From contig NZ_FPJW01000005.1 of assembly GCF_900119735.1 (NCBI RefSeq), positions 124,001 to 188,000 on the forward strand: a DNA stretch of 64,000 nucleotides, written 5' to 3'. The stretch is from Marinospirillum alkaliphilum DSM 21637 (GTDB lineage Bacteria > Pseudomonadota > Gammaproteobacteria > Pseudomonadales > Halomonadaceae). The translations under genes were made by a program, and so were the position numbers. Below the pieces are notes generated by a model. That model had not been told where the DNA came from, searched no databases, and saw only the letters and a program-made list of their open reading frames with translations. Below are positions 9,246 through 19,245 of this stretch, one piece after another (within the stretch, counting starts at the first letter, position 1; every line of letters starts with the position of its first letter).

Positions 9246-10312
9246 TATTGCTCTCCTTCTTCATAACGTTGACGAACTGCCAGAAATTCCGGCAAACATT
9301 GCTCAAAATGCGCCACCAGTTGCGGATCAAAATGCCGCCCGGACTGCTCACGAACAAAATTCAGCGTTGCTTGCAGACTCCAGGCTTTTTTATAGGGTCT
9401 TGGGGATGTCAGGGCATCAAACACATCCGCCAGCGCAGTGATACGACCAGAAAGCGGAATGGCCGCCCCTTTCAAGCCAGCGGGATAACCACTGCCATCC
9501 CATTTTTCATGGTGGGTCAGGGCAATTTCCCGCGCCAATTGCAACAAGGATGAATCGTCACCCTCCAGCAATTCAGCACCGATGCGTGCATGTTCCTGCA
9601 TGATCCGGTATTCATCTTCGGTCAGCTTGCCGGGTTTAAGCAGGATGTGGTCAGGAATACCGATTTTTCCGATATCATGCATGGGGCTGGCATGCAGCAA
9701 CAGCTCACACTCGGCAGCATTCCAACCCAGGCTGCGAGCCAGGATCACCGCATACTGGCTCATGCGTACCACATGAAGTCCGGTTTCGTTGTCACGAAAT
9801 TCTGCCGCGCGCCCCAGGCGTCGTATGACTTGTAAACGGGTAGCATTCAACTCCGCTGTACGCTCAGCAACCTTTTCTTCAAGCAGGGCTTTCTGGTCGT
9901 GCAATAACCTGTGCGCCAGATGGACTTCCAGCAGGTTTTTCACACGCATCAACAGCTCAGTGCGATCAAAGGGTTTACCGAGAAAATCCCGCGCACCACT
10001 GCCAAGCCCTTTTAACAGGTAGTCGCGCTGATGCTGGGCAGTCAGGATCAGAATCGGTGGCAACAAGGGATCCTGCAGTGCTTTCAGTTGCTCCATCACG
10101 GCAAAACCATCCAGATGGGGCATATTGATGTCCAGCAGGATCAAATCAGGCCGTTGCTGTTGATAACGGGGCAGAACCTGGCGCGGGTCCTGAATTTCCA
10201 CCAGATCACCATAGCCCTGACTGGATAACATCTTTCGCAGCAGTTTCAGATTGGCCGGCTCATCGTCAACCAGCAGGATACGACTGACCGAGAGATCAAC
10301 ATTGTCAGGCAT
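9245..10312 (-). CDS. Response regulator with HD-GYP c-di-GMP phosphodiesterase domain
   Basis: This 355-residue protein (from the ATG at 10312) has an N-terminal receiver with Asp61 in LILLDINMPHLDG and a Lys in GKPFDR. A short helical linker leads to an HD-GYP domain. The key motifs are complete: MHDIGKIGIPDHIL (HD at 212-213), HHEKWDGSGYP (267-277) and RITALADVFDALTS. An active enzyme that hydrolyses cyclic di-GMP is expected, switched by phosphorylation. The chosen start overlaps the hybrid kinase stop by 8 bases; a frame open to 10399 would run inside that gene. The overlapping kinase is the obvious phosphodonor. The output probably affects motility or biofilm, fitting the nearby chemoreceptor. 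Confidence 0.93.
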   Translation of the reverse strand: MPDNVDLSVSRILLVDDEPANLKLLRKMLSSQGYGDLVEIQDPRQVLPRYQQQRPDLILLDINMPHLDGFAVMEQLKALQDPLLPPILILTAQHQRDYLLKGLGSGARDFLGKPFDRTELLMRVKNLLEVHLAHRLLHDQKALLEEKVAERTAELNATRLQVIRRLGRAAEFRDNETGLHVVRMSQYAVILARSLGWNAAECELLLHASPMHDIGKIGIPDHILLKPGKLTEDEYRIMQEHARIGAELLEGDDSSLLQLAREIALTHHEKWDGSGYPAGLKGAAIPLSGRITALADVFDALTSPRPYKKAWSLQATLNFVREQSGRHFDPQLVAHFEQCLPEFLAVRQRYEEGEQ

Positions 10313-12230
10313 CTTCTGCGCCCTCAGCCATGTCATGTGGTAATTCCAGCCAGAAGGTTGAACCCTTGCCAACTTCACTCTCAACACCAATCCGCCCACC
10401 CATCTGCTGAATCAGCTGCCGACAGATCACCAGCCCGATGCCTGTACCTTCTACACCCGAGTGTTCTGCACCCAGACGATTGAATGGCTGCCAGAGCTCT
10501 GCCAGCTTGTCGACTGGAATACCCTGTCCCGTATCCTGCACCAGAATTCTGGCCCAGCCCGGCTGCCCGGCACTTTCGACCCAGACCCGTACAAGCCCCT
10601 GATGCCGGTTATATTTGATGGCATTGGTGACCAGGTTCATCAGCACCTGCTTCAGACGCAGGCGATCAGCCCAGACATAAATCCCCGGTGGAAAATCAAC
10701 CGCCAGTCGTAACTGATGGGTTGCCACCATGGGATTGATCAATGGGCAACACTCCTGGGCCAGATCAGCCAGTTGTACGGACTCCATACTCAGCCTGAGC
10801 TGGCCGGATTCAACGCGTGCCAGATCCAGCACATCATTGATCAGTTCCAACAGGTGTTTGCCAGCACGACTGATTTCGAGCACGTTGTCACGATTGTCTT
10901 CACTGAGGCTGTCATCACACTCCATCAGTTGCGCAAAACCGATCACCGCATTCAGGGGAGTGCGCAACTCATGACTCATATTGGAAAGGAAACGTGACTT
11001 GGCCTGATTGGCCTGCTCTGCCTCATCACGTGCTTTGGATAATGCCAGTTCAGTCTGTTTCAGACGGGTGATATCGGTGCGAATGGAGATGTACTCGCGG
11101 ATATTTCCAGCCTCATCAAAAAATGGCGTGATAGTGGAATGCACCCAGTAATAACTGCCATCCCTGGCACGATTACAAACCTCACCCTGCCAGATCAAAC
11201 CGGCACTGATGGTTTTCCAGAGCTGCTGATAAAATGCCGGTGGGTGTTGATCCGACTTGAGAATGCGATGGTTCTGACCCAGCAGTTGCTCTCGGGTATA
11301 ACCTGAAACCCGGCAGAACTGGTCATTGGCATAGGTGATACGCCCTGCAGGGTCGGCAACACTGACGATGGCGTGGTAATTCAATGCCTGGCGATGGCGC
11401 ACCAGAGCATCCATGGATTGCCGTGTTCTTGACTGCATCAATTGGTCCAGACGGGAACGACGCGCCTTGGCAATCAGGGTGCTGACCAGTTGATCGGATT
11501 CGATGGCAAAAACCAGAAAGTCATCAGTATCCCTTGTCAATCCCTGCAATCGACTCACATCGTCCAGGTCATCAACCATCAGGAACACGGGACGCTGCTC
11601 CAGTCCCTGGTATTCCCGCAATAAGCGGGGCAATTCCAGCCGCTTTACCAGTGGCAGACTGGCATCCATGAGTAATACATCTGGTTGAAACGCCTGATAA
11701 GCCTGGAGTAACAACATCGGGTCATCGAGCAGCTGCAGCACCATGCCTTCCGACTCCAGTTGCCCGGCCAGCAAGCGTAATGCGGTGTTGTTATCTGCCA
11801 GCAGCAATACCCGCCAGGGATCATGGCAATGCAGCAGGCTATTCAGCCGGAAAATCAGCTGGCCGGGATCAAGGGGTTTATTCAGATAGGCGACAGCACC
11901 CGCACGTTGAGCAGCAAGTCGGGCATGAATGTCATTACGGGAAGAAATAAATACAACAGGAAAATCCAACCCTGCATCCAGCTGTAATTCCTGGATCAGG
12001 TGGGCACCGGCCAATGCCCCTTCCGGAAACATCAGATCCATGATCACGGCGGCAGGCTGCAAGGCGCGGCTTTCCACCTGCGCCCGGAAAGCCTCAAGAC
12101 CAGCAAAGACGGCCACATCAAAACCGGCTTGGTGCAGGTTAAAGTCAAGCAGTGCCGCTTGCTCCGGATCGTCCTCAACCAGACAAATCAATCCGGGTGA
12201 TTTACGCCCTGCCGCTGTCATCAATTGCAT
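10305..12230 (-). CDS. Hybrid histidine kinase: two N-terminal receivers, PAS, HisKA, HATPase
   Basis: This 641-residue cytoplasmic protein has no membrane helix. Receiver 1 (about 12-130) has Asp65 in AVIMDLMFPEG and Lys118 in LNKPLDP. Receiver 2 (about 140-255) keeps Asp189 (LLMDASLPL) but shows ADNN where an acidic pair is expected and lacks the conserved Lys (LVFAIESD), so it is probably a pseudo-receiver. A PAS domain (about 280-390, NHRILKSDQHP) is followed by NMSHELRTPLN with His420 and complete ATPase boxes (LVTNAIKYN, DTGQGIP, GTGIGLVI). Receivers placed before the kinase suggest that another kinase controls this enzyme. It overlaps the downstream HD-GYP gene by 8 bases and is probably its donor. 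Confidence 0.92.
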   Translation of the reverse strand: MQLMTAAGRKSPGLICLVEDDPEQAALLDFNLHQAGFDVAVFAGLEAFRAQVESRALQPAAVIMDLMFPEGALAGAHLIQELQLDAGLDFPVVFISSRNDIHARLAAQRAGAVAYLNKPLDPGQLIFRLNSLLHCHDPWRVLLLADNNTALRLLAGQLESEGMVLQLLDDPMLLLQAYQAFQPDVLLMDASLPLVKRLELPRLLREYQGLEQRPVFLMVDDLDDVSRLQGLTRDTDDFLVFAIESDQLVSTLIAKARRSRLDQLMQSRTRQSMDALVRHRQALNYHAIVSVADPAGRITYANDQFCRVSGYTREQLLGQNHRILKSDQHPPAFYQQLWKTISAGLIWQGEVCNRARDGSYYWVHSTITPFFDEAGNIREYISIRTDITRLKQTELALSKARDEAEQANQAKSRFLSNMSHELRTPLNAVIGFAQLMECDDSLSEDNRDNVLEISRAGKHLLELINDVLDLARVESGQLRLSMESVQLADLAQECCPLINPMVATHQLRLAVDFPPGIYVWADRLRLKQVLMNLVTNAIKYNRHQGLVRVWVESAGQPGWARILVQDTGQGIPVDKLAELWQPFNRLGAEHSGVEGTGIGLVICRQLIQQMGGRIGVESEVGKGSTFWLELPHDMAEGAEDA

Positions 12231-12316
12231 CGCCTGCCCTCTGCCTGGCGTTCAAGTCAGATGCAATGATGATTGAAAGTGAAATTAAAAACCCTCAGGA
12301 GTTATACAAACCACGC

Positions 12317-12337
12317 TTCAATTTGGACGAAATTGAA
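12317..12337. promoter_or_regulatory. Inverted repeat upstream of the hybrid kinase gene
   Basis: TTCAATTT and AAATTGAA are perfect inverted arms around a 5-base centre. On the minus strand a TATAAC -10-like hexamer lies a few bases downstream (12306-12301), so the palindrome would cover the -35 region of the hybrid kinase promoter. An operator is plausible. The stem is AT-only, which argues against a terminator for metZ. Confidence 0.4.
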
Positions 12338-12358
12338 ACAATCCTGATACATTTTTAC

Positions 12359-13537
12359 TCACAGGGCTAAACCACGCGCCAGATCGGCCTGAATGTCCTG
12401 AATGTCTTCCAGACCAACCGCCACCCGCACCAGGCCATCTGTGATACCGGCAGCCAATCTGGCTTCAGGCGCCACACGGGCATGGGTGGTGGTTGCAGGA
12501 TGCGTAATGGTGGTTTTGGCATCACCCAGGTTGGCAGTGATGGACAGCATGCGTGTGGCATCAATCACCTTCCATGCTGCATCACGGCCACCGGCCATTT
12601 CAAACGACAAGACGCCACCAAAGGCACGCATCTGACGTTTGGCCAGTTCATACTGCGGATGATCCGGCAGTCCGGCATAATGCACCCGCGCCACACCCGG
12701 TTGCTGTTGCAGCCAGGTGGCCAGTTGCAGGGCATTGGCGGAATGGGCATCCATACGCAGGCGCAGGGTTTCCAGACCTTTCAGAAATACCCAGGCATTA
12801 AACGGACTCATGCAGGGGCCGGCAGTACGCACCACACCAAAAACTTCCGCCATGTCCTTGTGATTGCCCACCACCGCACCACCCACCATACGGCCCTGAC
12901 CGTCCAGGTATTTGGTTGCTGAATGCACCACAATATCCGCACCCAGTGCCAGCGGCTTTTGTAATGCCGGTGTACAGAAGCAGTTATCCACCACCAGTCG
13001 TACACCCTTGCTGCGCGCCAGTGTCGACAGGGCAGCCAGATCAGCCAGTTCACACAGGGGATTGGACGGGGTTTCCACAAAGAACAATCGGGTGCGCTCA
13101 TTACAAGCGGCTTCCCAGGCATTCAGGTCGGCCAGTTCCACAAAACGGGTGGTGATGCCAAACTTGCCGATCAGGCGGTTGAACAGCCCTACAGTGGAAC
13201 CAAACACACTGCGTGAGCAGACCACTTCATCACCCTGCTGCAGGAAGGCCAGACACACCGACAGGATAGCCGCCATGCCGGAGCTGGTTGCCACAGCGCG
13301 ATCACCACCTTCCAGTGCCGCCAGTCGCTCTTCAAAACAGCGCACCGTGGGATTGGTGAAACGTGAATAGATGTTGTGTTCACCGGTTTCGTTGGCAAAA
13401 CACTCGGCAGCATGAGCTGCCGATTCAAACACATAGCTGGACGTGGTGAAGATGGGCTCGGCATGCTCACGTTCGGCAGTCCGACGCTGGCCGGTACGCA
13501 GGGCCAGTGTATCCAGCCCCCAGGAGGCATCAGTCAT
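12359..13537 (-). CDS. metZ: O-succinylhomoserine sulfhydrylase
   Basis: This 392-residue PLP enzyme of the Cys/Met metabolism family converts O-succinylhomoserine and sulfide to homocysteine in methionine synthesis. Visible landmarks are SRFTNPT near the N-terminus, ATSSGMAA, VVDNCFCTPALQKPL, the PLP-lysine motif HSATKYLDGQGR, and a C-terminal SLGD-like region (SITANLGDAKTTI). The start at 13537 is preceded by GGAG at good spacing; a GTG at 13546 is less likely. Linkage right behind purF is the arrangement known in Pseudomonas, where metZ rather than metB/metC provides direct sulfhydrylation. The start lies 5 bases beyond the purF stop, so it is in the same operon. Confidence 0.93.
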   Translation of the reverse strand: MTDASWGLDTLALRTGQRRTAEREHAEPIFTTSSYVFESAAHAAECFANETGEHNIYSRFTNPTVRCFEERLAALEGGDRAVATSSGMAAILSVCLAFLQQGDEVVCSRSVFGSTVGLFNRLIGKFGITTRFVELADLNAWEAACNERTRLFFVETPSNPLCELADLAALSTLARSKGVRLVVDNCFCTPALQKPLALGADIVVHSATKYLDGQGRMVGGAVVGNHKDMAEVFGVVRTAGPCMSPFNAWVFLKGLETLRLRMDAHSANALQLATWLQQQPGVARVHYAGLPDHPQYELAKRQMRAFGGVLSFEMAGGRDAAWKVIDATRMLSITANLGDAKTTITHPATTTHARVAPEARLAAGITDGLVRVAVGLEDIQDIQADLARGLAL

Positions 13538-13542
13538 CAGGA

Positions 13543-15060
13543 TCACTCCGCTTCGGCACTGTCATTGTGCAGTTCAATGGCACCATTTTCAGCATCAGCG
13601 CCGTTTTTGGCTGCATCATTGCGCTGGTCTTCCAGGCGCTGCAGGTAAGCCGCATCGATGCCACCGGTGATGTAACGACCATCAAACACCGAACAGTCAA
13701 AACCTTCCACCGTGGGATTCAATTCTTTACAGGCATCAATCAGATCATCCAGATCCTGATAGATCAGCCAGTCAGCACCAATCAGCTCACCCACTTCGTC
13801 TTCAGTCCGGCCATGCGCAATCAGCTCATGTGCAGCGGGCATGTCGATGCCATAAACGTTGGGATAACGCACGGCAGGAGCAGCAGACGCAAAATAAACC
13901 TTGCGGGCACCGGCATCACGCGCCATCTGAATGATTTCATTACAGGTGGTGCCACGCACAATGGAGTCATCCACCAGCAGCACGTTCTTGTCCTTGAACT
14001 CCATGCCAATGGCATTCAGCTTCTGGCGCACGGATTTTTTACGCAGGGTCTGACCCGGCATGATGAAGGTGCGACCGATGTAACGGTTCTTGATGAAACC
14101 TTCGCGGTAGGTCACACCCAGATGCTGAGCCAGTTCCAGAGCCGAGGTACGGCTGGTATCAGGAATCGGGATCACTACATCGATGTCATGATTCGGGCGT
14201 ACTCGGGTGATCTTCTCAGCCAGTTTTTCACCCATGCGCATGCGGGCATGATAGATGTTGATGCCATCCATGATGGAGTCTGGACGCGCCAGGTAAACGT
14301 GCTCAAAAATGCAGGGAGAGAACTGACGCTTTTCAGCACACACGCGCGTGTGTAACTGCCCATTCATGTCCACATAAGCCGCCTCGCCCGGCTCCAGATC
14401 ACGAATCAACTGAAAACCAACCACATCCAGCGCCACACTTTCCGAGGCAATCATGTACTCGGTGCCTTGCGAGGTTTCACGCTTGCCAATCACGATCGGA
14501 CGAATGGCAAAGGGGTCACGGAAACCAACCATGCCATAACCGCTGATCATGGCCACTGCAGCGTAACCACCCTCACAGCGTTCATACACCCGGCTGATGG
14601 CAGAAAAAATATCCTCTGCGGTGAGGGTCATGCCCTGCTTGCCCAGCTCATGGGCAAAGATATTCAACAGCACCTCGGAATCCGAGTTGGTGTTGATATG
14701 ACGCAGGTCGGTACGAAACAGCGCTTCACTCAGGGCTTCAGCATTGGTCAGGTTGCCGTTGTGGGCCAGTGCAATGCCGTAGGGTGAGTTGACATAAAAC
14801 GGCTGGGACTCGGCTTCACTGGATGATCCGGCAGTGGGATAACGCACATGGCCGATCCCCATGCTGCCGATCAGCCGCTTCATATGGCGGGTGCGGAACA
14901 CGTCCCGCACCAGTCCGTTGCTCTTGCGCAGGAAGAAGCGCCCCCGGTCACAGGTCATGATACCGGCAGCATCCTGACCGCGATGCTGTAAAACGGTCAG
15001 ACTGTCAAACAGCAACTGATTAACCGGCTCGTGAGCCATAATACCCGCTATTCCACACAT
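13543..15060 (-). CDS. purF: Amidophosphoribosyltransferase
   Basis: This 505-residue enzyme carries out the first committed step of purine synthesis: PRPP plus glutamine to phosphoribosylamine. MCGIAGI exposes the catalytic Cys after Met removal. The glutaminase domain has [10 protein letters not shown] and HNGNLTN. The phosphoribosyltransferase domain has the PRPP loop [17 protein letters not shown]. The length equals that of E. coli PurF. It lies directly downstream of cvpA, as in many gammaproteobacteria. Confidence 0.98.
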   Translation of the reverse strand: MCGIAGIMAHEPVNQLLFDSLTVLQHRGQDAAGIMTCDRGRFFLRKSNGLVRDVFRTRHMKRLIGSMGIGHVRYPTAGSSSEAESQPFYVNSPYGIALAHNGNLTNAEALSEALFRTDLRHINTNSDSEVLLNIFAHELGKQGMTLTAEDIFSAISRVYERCEGGYAAVAMISGYGMVGFRDPFAIRPIVIGKRETSQGTEYMIASESVALDVVGFQLIRDLEPGEAAYVDMNGQLHTRVCAEKRQFSPCIFEHVYLARPDSIMDGINIYHARMRMGEKLAEKITRVRPNHDIDVVIPIPDTSRTSALELAQHLGVTYREGFIKNRYIGRTFIMPGQTLRKKSVRQKLNAIGMEFKDKNVLLVDDSIVRGTTCNEIIQMARDAGARKVYFASAAPAVRYPNVYGIDMPAAHELIAHGRTEDEVGELIGADWLIYQDLDDLIDACKELNPTVEGFDCSVFDGRYITGGIDAAYLQRLEDQRNDAAKNGADAENGAIELHNDSAEAE

Positions 15061-15071
15061 GCAACTTTCAC

Positions 15072-15548
15072 CTATTTACTGATGTAATCGTCCAGATGGC
15101 CAGCACTCCAGTCACGGATGCTTTCCATATAAGGCAGCAGCAGGGATTCCTGCCAGAGTTTGTGATGCCGCAGATCGGTCAGGCTGGCAATGGCCACCAT
15201 CACCACCACAATCAGTACACCGCGTAACACACCAAATACGACACCTAAAATTCGGTCCAGAGAACCCAGGCCAATTTTCTGCACCAGCGTACCAAAAGCA
15301 CTGGAGACCACCTTGCTGGCCAATAACACCACGATCACAATCGCGATGTAAGCAGCCGCCAGCTGCAAACCCGGATCAGACAAAAAGCTGCCAAACACCG
15401 GTGCCACTTCCTGGCCCAGCAGACGCGCAGCCAGCAGCGCGAGCACCCAGCCCATCAAGGAAAGCACCTGATGAACAAATCCCTTCCAGAAGGCCAGCAG
15501 CACTGAAGCCGCCAGAATCACCAGAATGACGATATCAACAGCGTTCAT
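15072..15548 (-). CDS. cvpA: CvpA family inner-membrane protein
   Basis: This 158-residue protein has four predicted membrane segments (about 5-22, 28-45, 64-85 and 100-122) and opens with [15 protein letters not shown], typical of CvpA. The family is needed for colicin V production in E. coli and linked to envelope homeostasis; the molecular role is not settled. The ATG at 15548 follows AAGGGGTG. A GTG two codons earlier would collide with that ribosome site. The position before purF is conserved. Confidence 0.93.
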   Translation of the reverse strand: MNAVDIVILVILAASVLLAFWKGFVHQVLSLMGWVLALLAARLLGQEVAPVFGSFLSDPGLQLAAAYIAIVIVVLLASKVVSSAFGTLVQKIGLGSLDRILGVVFGVLRGVLIVVVMVAIASLTDLRHHKLWQESLLLPYMESIRDWSAGHLDDYISK

Positions 15549-15568
15549 AAACACCCCTTCGATGAATC

Positions 15569-16108
15569 TTACTCATTACCCGCAGGCAAACTGCCCTGCG
15601 CCCTGGCTTCATGTTCAGGTACATAACGAGTCAGTAAGGTTTTTAATCCCTGTTCCTGCAAAAGGCGATCCTGATGTTCGCGCCCCTGCTGCTGACTCAC
15701 ATAGGGACCCACAAACACCACCGCCATATTATTGATTCTGCGCCAATAGGGGTGATACCCCTGTTGCTGTAAACGCTCCACCAGACGCCGGGCATTGGCG
15801 GGTTCACCAAAGCTGGCCACCTGTATCGCCCAGGCTTCCACACCACCTTCAGGGTTCAGGCGCACCGCATGATCCCGCTGATCGGTCTGGATCTGCTGCT
15901 GCTCTGCAGGACGCCAGGGTGGCGGCAAGACTGGTGGTGTGGCTTCTTGCACGGCAACCTCAACGGGAGGTGGCGGTGCCGGGGTGATGATCTTATCAGA
16001 TACCGGTGCCGGCGGACGCTCCTCCTCCAGCAAAAAAGGCAAAAAAATCACTGCCAGGGCAATCAGGGCAATGGCACCAACCAGGCGCTCCTTTACACCG
16101 TAACGCAT
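15569..16108 (-). CDS. SPOR domain protein (DedD-like)
   Basis: This 179-residue bitopic membrane protein has a short cytoplasmic N-terminus (MRYGVKERLVGA), one membrane helix (about 10-28), a proline-rich periplasmic linker (PAPPPPVEVAV) and a C-terminal SPOR domain (about 93-165; WAIQVASFGEPANARRLVERL). SPOR domains bind denuded glycan strands at the division septum. In E. coli the equivalent gene between folC and cvpA is dedD. The start at 16108 is backed by GAGG seven bases upstream and overlaps folC by 16 bases. Confidence 0.88.
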   Translation of the reverse strand: MRYGVKERLVGAIALIALAVIFLPFLLEEERPPAPVSDKIITPAPPPPVEVAVQEATPPVLPPPWRPAEQQQIQTDQRDHAVRLNPEGGVEAWAIQVASFGEPANARRLVERLQQQGYHPYWRRINNMAVVFVGPYVSQQQGREHQDRLLQEQGLKTLLTRYVPEHEARAQGSLPAGNE

Positions 16109-17445
16109 GACCAAGCCTCATCATTTTGCAAATGCTGCAGTACCTGAGACAGAGTGAAAAATGAACCCATCACCAACAGCTCATCACAATCACCTGCCAA
16201 CTGCTGACAGGCTACAGCATAAGCCTGATGACCGGCAGCGTCATCATCCACGGCCAGGATTCTGCCACCCAACTGCCGCACCCGTTCTGCCAGTTTTTGT
16301 GGATGCTCTGCCCGAGGCAAGGGCAAGGCAGTGACAATCCAGCCATCCACCAGGGGGATCAGCGGTTTTAATGTGGCCGTGATGTCCTTGTCAGCCATCA
16401 TGCCCACCAGCGCCACACGTTTTTTGCTGTTGTTTTCAGCCAAACGACGCGCCAGGTATTCCGCTGCTTCCGGATTATGGGCCACATCCAGCAGCCATTG
16501 GCCAATACGCTGCATACGACCGGTCATCTGCACCTGTGCCAACCCCTGATGTATGGCTGCCTTCGACAGATCAGGATAAGCCAGCAACAAGGCCTGAATG
16601 GCTGTGGCAGCATTATCCGGTGGCAGGTTGTTCAAAGGCAGGGCATCCAGTTGCAAGGACTCCAGTCCCGAGGTTCGGGTATCCAGCTGCTTCCCTTGCC
16701 AATGCCAGATCCTGGCCGATGCATCATCTTGGCGATCAAAATCAACACCCAGCTGCAAGGGCTTCACACCCAGCAAAGAGGCCGCTGCAAAAACACTGTT
16801 CGGCAACTGTCGACTGCCCAGTACCACCGGTTTACCGGCACGAAAAATACCGGCCTTTTCATGGCCGATGGCATCCAGGGTATCACCCAGCCAGGCCTGA
16901 TGGTCCAGGGCGACAGTCACCAGCACCGCCACATCGGTATCGACAATATTCACCGCGTCCAGTCGACCACCCAACCCCACCTCAAGCAACCACAGATCCA
17001 GTCCGGCATCCTGAAACAGCAACAAACCCGCCAGGGTGGCAAACTCAAAATAACTCAGTGAAATGCTTGCTTCATCTGGTGTTGTGCGTGCAGCCTCAAT
17101 GCGCTCAAAGGCATGCATGATGGACGCATCACTGACCGGTTGGCCCTGAATACGAATGCGCTCATTAAAATGCAGGAAGTGAGGTGAAGTGTAACTGCCG
17201 ACTTTTAATCCGGCAGCCAGCGCCATGGCTTCGGTCATGGCCAGGGTAGAGCCCTTGCCATTGGTGCCGGCAAAGGTCATCACCCGTGGTCGATTCGCTG
17301 CTGACTGCAAGGGCAGTTGTAAACGCTGGGCAACCTGACGAACCCTATCCAGCCCCAGATCAATTTCGCGGGAATGCAGGGTTTCAAGGTGGTGAAGCCA
17401 GGCGTCCAGTGTGGCTGGCAAACCTGGCTGCTGTTCTGGGGTCAC
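16093..17445 (-). CDS. folC: Bifunctional folylpolyglutamate/dihydrofolate synthase
   Basis: This 450-residue Mur-ligase-family enzyme adds glutamate to dihydropteroate and to folates. The ATP-binding loop FAGTNGKGST is near residue 60; GLGGRLDAVN and LDHQAWLGDTLDAIGHEKAGI are family landmarks. The C-terminal domain has DVAHNPEAA. The start is a GTG without a strong ribosome site, 8 bases beyond the accD stop, suggesting coupling to accD. The gene pair accD-folC is conserved. Confidence 0.95.
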   Translation of the reverse strand: MTPEQQPGLPATLDAWLHHLETLHSREIDLGLDRVRQVAQRLQLPLQSAANRPRVMTFAGTNGKGSTLAMTEAMALAAGLKVGSYTSPHFLHFNERIRIQGQPVSDASIMHAFERIEAARTTPDEASISLSYFEFATLAGLLLFQDAGLDLWLLEVGLGGRLDAVNIVDTDVAVLVTVALDHQAWLGDTLDAIGHEKAGIFRAGKPVVLGSRQLPNSVFAAASLLGVKPLQLGVDFDRQDDASARIWHWQGKQLDTRTSGLESLQLDALPLNNLPPDNAATAIQALLLAYPDLSKAAIHQGLAQVQMTGRMQRIGQWLLDVAHNPEAAEYLARRLAENNSKKRVALVGMMADKDITATLKPLIPLVDGWIVTALPLPRAEHPQKLAERVRQLGGRILAVDDDAAGHQAYAVACQQLAGDCDELLVMGSFFTLSQVLQHLQNDEAWSCVTV

Positions 17446-17453
17446 GGACGTTT

Positions 17454-18317
17454 TCAGGCCGCAGGTTGATGCGTCATCTTGCGCAACAGGCCACCCAGTT
17501 TTTCCGCCATTTCATGGCGATGGATGATCATGTCAACGGTGCCATGAGCAAGCAGGAACTCAGCACGCTGGAAACCTTCCGGTAACTTCTCACGCACCGT
17601 CTGCTCAATCACACGTGGACCGGCAAAACCACACAGGGCAAAGGGCTCGGAGACATTCAGGTCACCCAGCATGGCCAATGACGCAGACACACCACCATAA
17701 ACCGGATCAGTCAATACCGAAATATAAGGGATGCCAGCCTGCTTCAGGCGCTCCAGCGCTGCCGAGGTTTTCGCCATCTGCATCAGCGAGAAGAGTGCTT
17801 CCTGCATGCGGGCACCACCGGATGCAGAAAAGCAGATCAGAGGCATGCGCTCACGCAGTGCCAGTTCCGCAGCACGGGCAAACTTTTCACCGACCACCGA
17901 ACCCATTGAGCCACCCATGAAGTTGAACTCAAAAGCCACGGCAACCACCGCAACACCGGTCAGATTGCCACGCATGGCAATCAGGGCATCCTTCTCTCCG
18001 GTATCACGCTGAGCAGCTGCCAGACGCTCCTTGTATTTCTTGGAGTCTTTAAACTTCAGGCGATCCACTGGCTCCAGCTCTGCAAACAGCTCACTGGCAG
18101 TACCACGATCCAGAAAGGCTTCCAGACGCTTACGGGCAGTAATGCGCATGTGGTGATCACACTTGGGACAAACATGCTGGTTTTTTTCCAGCTCTGGGCG
18201 ATACAGGGCAGCATCACACTTGGGGCATTTACGCCACAGGCCTTCCGGCACATTGGCTTTACGCTCAGCCCCTTCAGGGCGGATAATCGAGGGAACAATT
18301 CGGTTTAACCAGCTCAT
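17454..18317 (-). CDS. accD: Acetyl-CoA carboxylase carboxyltransferase subunit beta
   Basis: This 287-residue protein has an N-terminal four-cysteine zinc ribbon ([10 protein letters not shown] and [10 protein letters not shown]). The crotonase-like carboxyltransferase fold follows, with [17 protein letters not shown] and [10 protein letters not shown]. Together with AccA it transfers carboxyl from biotin to acetyl-CoA for fatty acid synthesis. Length and motifs are canonical. A 93-base gap separates it from trpA. Confidence 0.98.
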   Translation of the reverse strand: MSWLNRIVPSIIRPEGAERKANVPEGLWRKCPKCDAALYRPELEKNQHVCPKCDHHMRITARKRLEAFLDRGTASELFAELEPVDRLKFKDSKKYKERLAAAQRDTGEKDALIAMRGNLTGVAVVAVAFEFNFMGGSMGSVVGEKFARAAELALRERMPLICFSASGGARMQEALFSLMQMAKTSAALERLKQAGIPYISVLTDPVYGGVSASLAMLGDLNVSEPFALCGFAGPRVIEQTVREKLPEGFQRAEFLLAHGTVDMIIHRHEMAEKLGGLLRKMTHQPAA

Positions 18318-18410
18318 AATTCACTCAGTGATCTTTTCAGGAACGGAATAATCTAAAGGTACATTTTAACCCAGTCAGCCGTCGGGGTTGTAACTTTTTG
18401 AGGCCAGGCT

Positions 18411-19223
18411 TCAGGCGACTGAAGCATCCAGTGCCTGGCGCATCTCACCCAGGATCGCTTTTAACACCGGAGCAATCTTTTCAGGACTTGCTTCCAGCTC
18501 AGCAATGCGACTGACCAGTGCACTGCCCACAATCACACCATCCGACACACTGCCCAGGGCTGCCGCAGTCGCGCCATCGCGGATACCAAAACCAACAGCA
18601 ATGGGCAGATCCGTCAGACCGGCAAACGCTTCAAGCTTGGCAGCCACACCCGGCACATCCAGCGTGGCAGAACCCGTCACCCCTTTCAGGGAAACATAAT
18701 AGAGGTAACCACTGCCAGCAGCGCAAATCCTGGCTGCCCGCTCACGGGTGGTGGTGGGTGCCAACAGGAAAATTGCATCCATTTCGTGGGCTTTCAGCAG
18801 CGCAGAAAACTCTTCAGCTTCTTCCGGTGGCAGGTCCACCACCAGTACACCATCCACACCGGCCAGCGCGGCAGCTTTAACAAAGGTCTCGTAACCCAGG
18901 GCTTCAATCGGGTTCAGATACCCCATCAATACCACCGGGGTTTCACTGTTGGTTTTACGGAATTCAGCCACCATTGCCAACACATCCACAGTGCGGGTGT
19001 TGTGTTTCAGTGCCCGCTCACAGGCCTTCTGAATCACCGGGCCATCAGCCATGGGATCGGAAAAGGGTACGCCCAGCTCAAGAATGTCAGCACCGGCTTC
19101 CACCAGTGCATGCATCAGGCTGACAGTGTAGTCGGGATGCGGATCACCAGCAGTGATATAAGGAATCAGCGCCTTGCGTCCCTGTTGTTTAAGGGTGGCA
19201 AAGGTTGTTTGAATACGGCTCAT
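18411..19223 (-). CDS. trpA: Tryptophan synthase alpha chain
   Basis: This 270-residue TIM-barrel enzyme cleaves indole-glycerol phosphate to indole, which passes to TrpB. The N-terminus has [12 protein letters not shown], the catalytic Glu lies in [15 protein letters not shown] and the Asp in [11 protein letters not shown]. Phosphate-binding loops are GVTGS and GFGIRDG. It lies 22 bases downstream of trpB in a trpF-trpB-trpA run. Confidence 0.97.
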   Translation of the reverse strand: MSRIQTTFATLKQQGRKALIPYITAGDPHPDYTVSLMHALVEAGADILELGVPFSDPMADGPVIQKACERALKHNTRTVDVLAMVAEFRKTNSETPVVLMGYLNPIEALGYETFVKAAALAGVDGVLVVDLPPEEAEEFSALLKAHEMDAIFLLAPTTTRERAARICAAGSGYLYYVSLKGVTGSATLDVPGVAAKLEAFAGLTDLPIAVGFGIRDGATAAALGSVSDGVIVGSALVSRIAELEASPEKIAPVLKAILGEMRQALDASVA

Positions 19224-19245
19224 GGAATTCTCCGGTCAACGGGTG

